A stretch of 5,394 nucleotides of DNA from Bryobacterales bacterium (lineage in GTDB: Bacteria > Acidobacteriota > Terriglobia > Bryobacterales > Bryobacteraceae): positions 155-5,548 of the forward strand of contig PLGA01000112.1 of assembly GCA_003139735.1 (NCBI GenBank), in the 5' to 3' direction. The notes below the pieces were generated by a model. That model was not told where the DNA came from and did not search any database. It was given only the letters and a program-made list of their open reading frames with translations. Positions 1 through 5,394 of this stretch are shown here, in pieces. Position numbers and translations under genes: made by a program. Numbering within the stretch: the first letter of the stretch is position 1; every line of letters starts with the position of its first letter.

Positions 1-252
1 CGCCGCCGCCATCCGGGCGCGCTCGCGGACCTTCCTGGCGCGGTCCGGATCGCCCGCTTCCAATTCCGCCAGGCCCCCGCGCAGCCGCCGCGCGTCGAGC
101 TGCGTGATGGGAAACGGCCCAAAGCAGCACTCGGTGCACCCCGGCCGGCAGGCCAGCCGCGTCCCGCTCAGCCGCACGGCTTCGGCCAGTGCGGCGTCCA
201 TAATTTGAATCAAAGCGCGGTCGCCGGAGTCCGTCCGGCTGGCATCCGGCAT
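1..252 (-). CDS. YkgJ-type cysteine-cluster protein, N-terminal part (cut by window edge)
   Basis: The minus strand reads open from an ATG at 252 to the window edge, giving 84 residues with no stop. The key feature is C35-R-P-G-C39-T-E-C42-C43 followed by FGPFPIT, a CX3CX2CC cluster matching the opening motif of the YkgJ / CxxCxxCC family (UPF0153). That family is thought to bind a zinc or iron centre, but its biochemical role is poorly defined. No signal peptide is visible, so it is probably cytoplasmic. After the motif comes an Arg/Glu/Ala-rich, probably helical stretch (residues 54-84). The remaining family cysteines would lie beyond the window. The start at 252 is preferred because a -10-like TATCCT lies six bases upstream. 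An in-frame ATG at codon 18 is possible but has no Shine-Dalgarno sequence. It is divergent from the ABC exporter at 318. The family call is fairly firm; the function is not known. Confidence 0.8.
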   Translation of the reverse strand, partial: MPDASRTDSGDRALIQIMDAALAEAVRLSGTRLACRPGCTECCFGPFPITQLDARRLRGGLAELEAGDPDRARKVRERARMAAA

Positions 253-317
253 GCTTCGAGGATAGCGCAAGAGGCCGCCAAGGGCCGCGGCCCGCCGCTC
301 GTTGTACCCTGGAACTA
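253..317. promoter_or_regulatory. Divergent promoter region between the cysteine-cluster gene and the ABC exporter
   Basis: These 65 bases separate two divergent starts and must hold both promoters unless transcription begins inside a gene. On the minus strand TATCCT (264 to 259) ends six bases before the ATG at 252. On the plus strand TACCCT (305-310) ends seven bases before the GTG at 318. Both fit the TAnnnT form of a -10 box and would place the transcription start at or next to the start codon. Neither has a recognisable -35 box. A perfect 12-bp palindrome (282-293) lies near the middle. Promoter assignment is inferred from position and motif only. Confidence 0.4.
282..293. repeat. 12-bp perfect palindrome, possible operator
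   Basis: GGGCCGCGGCCC equals its own reverse complement. It falls at about -36 to -25 for the exporter and -41 to -30 for the cysteine-cluster gene if both transcripts start at their start codons, so a protein bound here could affect both. The local sequence is almost all G and C, where palindromes of this size arise by chance fairly easily. The operator role is therefore only a suggestion. Confidence 0.3.
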
Positions 318-2201
<1,884 letters not shown>

Positions 2202-2256
2202 GTGGGGCGGACCCCCTGGTCCGCGGCCGACGCCCCCGTCGGCCTCCGGCCCAGTT
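2202..2256. terminator. Tandem-hairpin terminator region between convergent genes
   Basis: The short gap between the two convergent stop codons is almost entirely two perfect hairpins. The first pairs GCGGACC (2207-2213) with GGTCCGC (2218-2224) around a 4-base loop. The second starts on the next base and pairs GGCCGACG (2225-2232) with CGTCGGCC (2237-2244) around a CCCC loop. On the plus strand a short T run (2255-2258) follows ten bases after the second stem, so this is not a textbook intrinsic terminator. Perfect stems read the same in both directions, so they could serve the exporter and the VWFA gene alike. The stems are certain; the terminator role is inferred from position. Confidence 0.6.
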
Positions 2257-4968
2257 TTACTGCCCTGCCGGCAGCAAACGCGAGTCCGCCGTAAAGCGCT
2301 GACAGGAGCGGAACCCCACTTCGTTCCGCACCACCGTGCGCTTTCCCGTACGCACGTCAATCGTGAACGAGAGCGGCAGCGTGTAAACCTGGCCTCCTAC
2401 CGAAACATCCCCATATTCCAGTGACAGGCTCATCTGGCGCACCGGGAAGTCCTCCGGCAGCGCGTCGGTCTCTTGCGTCATGTGCGAAACCGCGCCGGTC
2501 TCCTCATCCACGTAGACCAATCCGTGAAACGCGCTGAGCACCGCCTTGGGCCGCCCCTGAACGATGTGCGAAACCCGGTATTGGGAATGCGCCAGATCGA
2601 CCGCGTAGGAGAACACCTCCACCGCGCGGTCGCGCAGGCTGTCGGCGCGCACCCAGGCGAACTTCGCGGCCGATTCCGGCTGAAAGATGGATTTCAGCAG
2701 GCTTCCGAACTCGCCGGAGGACCTCATCGAAGGAGGATACCTGTCGCTATCCGATGCCATAGTGCGATCGGTCAATGCGTCGTAGTGCTCGTGGCCGTCG
2801 TAGAAAGCGACCAATTGCGTGGATTCGTCCAGGTTGCGCCACTGTTCCTTGCCGGCGTCGTCCACCAACTGGCGCGTAACCTGCGTGCACATAAAGTTGG
2901 GCAAGTGCTCGGTGTACTGGAGGGCGGTGGAGCGGGCCTGCTCCAGCAGCCGTTCCTGCTCGGCGTTGGGTGGAGTGGAAGGCAGTTCGGCCGCCGGGCC
3001 CACGGCGATTTCCGGATTCGCGGCCAGTTCCTCGGGGCCGCCTTGAATCTCGACGTTGGTTTGCGCGGACGCCTGGCGCGTCCCCTGGGTGGCGATCGCC
3101 TTGAGATCGTAGGTCCCGGCCGGAAGCGACGCCACATCGAGCGTGATCACCTGTCCGGCGCCATCCGCCGGCGAGTCCGTTTTGAGCGGCTTGTGGATCA
3201 CCGGCTGGCCGTTCCGTAGAATCTCGAAGGCCAGTTCCAGCGGCTCAGCCGCGGTCTCGGGATAAACCCGAAAAAACAAACGCGCTACCGCCCCGGGACC
3301 GCCGGCGATGGCGCGGTCCAGCGCGGGGACCACGCTCTTGCCGGAAAGTTGGAAAGCGCCGTCGGGAACGGCGTCCTTGCCGGCGGCGGCGACGCCACGG
3401 ACCAATGTCAGGCTGCTGATGCCCAGGCCCGATGCGGGCGGCGCCACGGTGAACGGCGTCTTCGCCGTGGTGCAGTGGTCCGCAAGGAGGTCCTGGACCG
3501 CGGTCTCCAGGGTGTAATCCCCGGGCGCCAGTTCCATACGTTCCTGCAGCAGGAAGCGGCGGTTGCGCGTTTCTTCGACCAGATTGGGCGGCGTTTGGAA
3601 CGGCATATCGCGGCTGAAGCGCTCGACGATGGCGCCGCCGCTATCGCGCACCAGAGCCATTACCGAAATATGCGCGCGGAAGAAGCCGGCAGCCGCATCC
3701 TCCTCAAACCGCAATCCCTTGCCGGGGATCTCGACGCCAATCGACGCCAACCCCGCCCCGGGGTTCGCGCCGCGGAACTGCATCACGTCCGCATAAACCG
3801 GAAAATTGAAAATGGGAGCGCGCCGCAGCGCGTCGAAAAGGGGCAGCTCATACGCCAGAAACTCGCCATTGGAGCCGTCGGGGGAAGCGTAGAAGCCCTC
3901 CGGGCCGCGCACCCTGCCTCGCTTGGCCGAAACGACGGTTTGGTGGTATCGGCCATCGAGAGCCGCGCTCGGACGCGAGTAGGCAATCTCATAGTAGGAC
4001 TCCACATCCTCCAGCACGCGCCGCATGGACGCCCGTACGTCGTTGCTCCTGGTGATCGTGAAGCCGCCCGCTTTGCCGGTTACCAAGTCTAGGGGAGTGC
4101 TCCGCTGGCCCACGGCGACGCTCGGACCCGGCGTCGCGGCGCGCCTGTTGACCGGGCCTTGGGTAGCGGCGCCGAACGTCGGCATGTAGCCGATGCCGCG
4201 GCCGTTGATGGCGGCGTCGCGCGCCGACTGCTCGTCGTTGGTAATCGCCATGGCGGTTGCGTCCACCGCGTAAACCGCCACGTTCGCCTCGCTGGCGGCG
4301 CTGGCGATGGCCAGCAGGCACTCGTCCCCCGCCCCGACCGGTAATCCATCAGAAAAATAGATGATCGCCTTTCGACCGCCCAGCGCCTCCTGTTCACGGG
4401 CAGCGGCGATCAAGGCGGCTACCGCGGGCAGAAAACGGCCGTCCCTGGAAAGCCGCGCGGCGGTTTGGAGGATGGCCCGCTCGGCTCCCGCGGATTCGCC
4501 GGCCGCGGGATCCATCCCGCGCGGCGCCGCCTTCCCGGTAGCCGCTTGGATAGCCCCATTCACGGCTTTGTGGTTGGCCGTGGAGGACTGGAGCAACAGC
4601 AGCTTCCGATCGATCGCCCACACGGAAAAGCGCGCATTCGCGTCCGCCAGCGAGACCAGCGCCTGCGCGGATATCCGGGAAAGCCGCGCCGACTCGCCGC
4701 GCATGCGGTCGAAGATCAGGGTCAGCCTCACTGGCCCGCCCTTCCTGGCATCCACGAACTTCGCGGAACTTACCGCCGCCGCGGTTCCGTCTTCGGTTAT
4801 CGAGAAGTCGGAACTTGCCAGATTCCGGACGATCCGGCCCCGTGCGTCGCGCACCACCACGTTCAATTGAGCCTCAAGAGGACCGCCCGCGGCCGGAGAC
4901 GGGGCAGTTTGGGAAGCGGCCGGCAATACCGCGGCGAGTAGAGATAGGGCCGCGCGAATCCCCGTCAT
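2257..4968 (-). CDS. Secreted acidobacterial-type VWFA-related protein with LPNFMCTQ C-terminal domain
   Basis: This is a complete 903-residue protein, probably exported. Residues 1-19 form a signal peptide (R5, then a hydrophobic core) with likely cleavage at AAS-Q. Residues 31-70 hold a short beta module (VVVRDARGRIVRNL, FSITEDG) that precedes the VWA fold in acidobacterial VWFA-related proteins (TIGR03436 type). The VWA-like domain spans about 79-360: strand RLTLIFD (81-87), AIIYFSDG (201-208), VAVYAVDA (230-237), and the YYEIAYSRP...GFYA ending (325-361). The metal-site motif is degenerate: D87-R-M-R-G replaces DxSxS. A beta-rich middle region (about 365-642) includes GDYTLETAVQD and LPAGTYDLKAIATQG, resembling Ig-like modules. 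The C-terminal part (about 668-903) contains LPNFMCTQVTRQ (689-700) and SSGEFGSLLKSIF (750-762), recalled from acidobacterial hypothetical proteins. C694 and C889 could form a disulfide. A role in adhesion or protein binding at the cell surface is plausible but unproven. The best Shine-Dalgarno-like GGGAG lies 14 bases from the ATG, too far to be convincing. Confidence 0.9.
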   Translation of the reverse strand: MTGIRAALSLLAAVLPAASQTAPSPAAGGPLEAQLNVVVRDARGRIVRNLASSDFSITEDGTAAAVSSAKFVDARKGGPVRLTLIFDRMRGESARLSRISAQALVSLADANARFSVWAIDRKLLLLQSSTANHKAVNGAIQAATGKAAPRGMDPAAGESAGAERAILQTAARLSRDGRFLPAVAALIAAAREQEALGGRKAIIYFSDGLPVGAGDECLLAIASAASEANVAVYAVDATAMAITNDEQSARDAAINGRGIGYMPTFGAATQGPVNRRAATPGPSVAVGQRSTPLDLVTGKAGGFTITRSNDVRASMRRVLEDVESYYEIAYSRPSAALDGRYHQTVVSAKRGRVRGPEGFYASPDGSNGEFLAYELPLFDALRRAPIFNFPVYADVMQFRGANPGAGLASIGVEIPGKGLRFEEDAAAGFFRAHISVMALVRDSGGAIVERFSRDMPFQTPPNLVEETRNRRFLLQERMELAPGDYTLETAVQDLLADHCTTAKTPFTVAPPASGLGISSLTLVRGVAAAGKDAVPDGAFQLSGKSVVPALDRAIAGGPGAVARLFFRVYPETAAEPLELAFEILRNGQPVIHKPLKTDSPADGAGQVITLDVASLPAGTYDLKAIATQGTRQASAQTNVEIQGGPEELAANPEIAVGPAAELPSTPPNAEQERLLEQARSTALQYTEHLPNFMCTQVTRQLVDDAGKEQWRNLDESTQLVAFYDGHEHYDALTDRTMASDSDRYPPSMRSSGEFGSLLKSIFQPESAAKFAWVRADSLRDRAVEVFSYAVDLAHSQYRVSHIVQGRPKAVLSAFHGLVYVDEETGAVSHMTQETDALPEDFPVRQMSLSLEYGDVSVGGQVYTLPLSFTIDVRTGKRTVVRNEVGFRSCQRFTADSRLLPAGQ
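3731..3750. repeat. Perfect 10-bp tandem duplication inside the VWFA gene
   Basis: TCGACGCCAA occurs twice head to tail with no mismatch. It lies within codons for about residues 407-413 of the VWFA protein (around LASIGVE), in the region after the VWA domain. Because the unit is not a multiple of three, gain or loss of a copy would shift the reading frame. The present frame is intact through both copies, so this allele is functional as read. Confidence 0.6.
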
Positions 4969-5017
4969 GACGCCAGTATCGACTCCCGGATAGCTAAGAT
5001 GTTAGCATCAAACCTGA
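4969..5017. promoter_or_regulatory. Divergent promoter region between the VWFA gene and the right-edge gene
   Basis: Forty-nine bases separate the two divergent start codons, so both promoters probably overlap here. On the plus strand TAGCAT (5003-5008) is a -10 candidate, with TCGACT (4979-4984) as a weak -35 at 18-base spacing; each matches consensus at four of six positions. This would start transcription about three bases before the ATG at 5018. On the minus strand GATACT (4980 to 4975) ends six bases before the VWFA start and could be a leaderless -10, though it lacks the usual first T. The middle of the region carries overlapping inverted repeats. Confidence 0.35.
4993..5009. repeat. 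Overlapping inverted repeats, possible operator
   Basis: GCTAA (4993-4997) pairs with TTAGC (5002-5006) across a 4-base spacer. The overlapping GATGTTAGCATC (4998-5009) is itself a palindrome at 10 of 12 positions. This AT-richer patch lies between the two divergent starts and covers the candidate plus-strand -10 box, so a bound regulator would probably block that promoter. The arms are short, so chance is a real alternative. Confidence 0.3.
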
Positions 5018-5394
5018 ATGGCCCTCGGCGAATTCACCAAGCAGCTCGCGCAGCAAGCGTTGTTGTCGGCGACCAAGGATCCCCCCGCCAAAGAACCAGT
5101 TCCGCCGGCGCCGGCGGATGCCATCGGCGCGGCCATTCTCGGACAGGTCGGCGCCATGCAAAAGGCGCTCAAGGAAGACGAAGAACTGGCGCTCCATTTC
5201 CAAAACGGGGCCGCCGCCATGCGGGTGCTGGAAATTTTCCTGCCTGCTCCCGGCGTGGCCGTGCTCAGCGGCGCCGATCCGTCCGGTTTCGCGCGGGTGA
5301 TCGCGCCGGTCGAAACCCTGCAATTAGTAGCCAGGGTGCAGAAGGCCAAGCCCGGCGCCAAGCCCCACCGGATCGCGCTCATTACTCCGAAAGC
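5018..5394 (+). CDS. Unrecognised protein, N-terminal part (cut by window edge)
   Basis: The frame is open from ATG at 5018 to the last base: 125 full codons plus two bases. I do not recognise the family. Residues 1-20 (MALGEFTKQLAQQALLSATK) look like an amphipathic helix rather than a signal peptide. A Pro/Ala linker follows (22-33, PPAKEPVPPAPA), then a helical segment (35-62) with the acidic stretch KEDEELALHF. From about 66 comes an alternating hydrophobic pattern typical of a cytoplasmic alpha/beta fold: RVLEIFLPAPGVAVLSGADP, then FARVIAPVETLQLVARVQ, then RIALITPK. No cysteine, membrane segment or catalytic motif is visible. Codon use is GC-rich like its neighbours, which supports real coding, as does the absence of stops. 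No Shine-Dalgarno sequence precedes the start. It is divergent from the VWFA gene, which does not predict its function. Confidence 0.72.
   Translation, partial: MALGEFTKQLAQQALLSATKDPPAKEPVPPAPADAIGAAILGQVGAMQKALKEDEELALHFQNGAAAMRVLEIFLPAPGVAVLSGADPSGFARVIAPVETLQLVARVQKAKPGAKPHRIALITPK

Noticed and set aside
81..87. Thought of a functional metal-binding VWA site in the secreted protein (residue numbers 81-93 of that protein)
   Set aside because: The DxSxS motif is replaced by D-R-M-R-G, so normal metal-dependent ligand binding cannot be claimed.
2473..4092. Two plus-strand open frames of about 248 codons (2473-3219 and 3349-4092) opposite the VWFA gene
   Set aside because: Both are antisense to a continuous 903-codon gene with a signal peptide and recognisable domains. 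Their translations show no hydrophobic core pattern or motif.
4361..4941. Plus-strand open frames (4361-4870 and 4465-4941) opposite the VWA-domain end of the gene
   Set aside because: They are mirror frames of the well-supported minus-strand coding sequence, with no independent start signal.

Overview
The window is GC-rich, densely coding bacterial DNA, most likely from an Acidobacteriota member. The best lineage clue is the 903-residue secreted protein at 2257-4968 (minus). Its layout (signal peptide, acidobacterial-type VWFA-related domain, beta-rich middle region, C-terminal domain opening with LPNFMCTQ) is one I associate with Solibacter/Bryobacter-like acidobacteria. That assignment comes from recalled family features, not from a search.

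Layout, left to right: (1) 1-252, minus: the first 84 residues of a YkgJ-type cysteine-cluster protein, cut by the window edge. (2) 253-317: a 65-base divergent promoter region with a perfect 12-bp palindrome. (3) 318-2201, plus: a complete 627-residue ABC exporter half-transporter with fused membrane and ATPase domains. (4) 2202-2256: a convergent gap filled by two perfect hairpins in tandem, probably a terminator. (5) 2257-4968, minus: the secreted VWFA-related protein. (6) 4969-5017: a second divergent promoter region with overlapping short inverted repeats. (7) 5018-5394, plus: the first 125 residues of an unrecognised protein, cut by the window edge.

The four genes alternate strand (-,+,-,+), so no two can share an operon here and each is probably transcribed alone or as the first gene of a unit leading out of the window. 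No gene has a well-placed strong Shine-Dalgarno sequence. Instead, -10-like hexamers lie 6-9 bases before all four starts, which suggests leaderless or very short-leader transcripts.

I see no clear biochemical link between the genes, and no mobile element, CRISPR array, tRNA or rRNA. Nothing here is convincingly a new multi-gene system. The points most worth a second look are the start-site architecture, the multidomain VWFA protein with its degenerate metal site, and the uncharacterised gene at the right edge.
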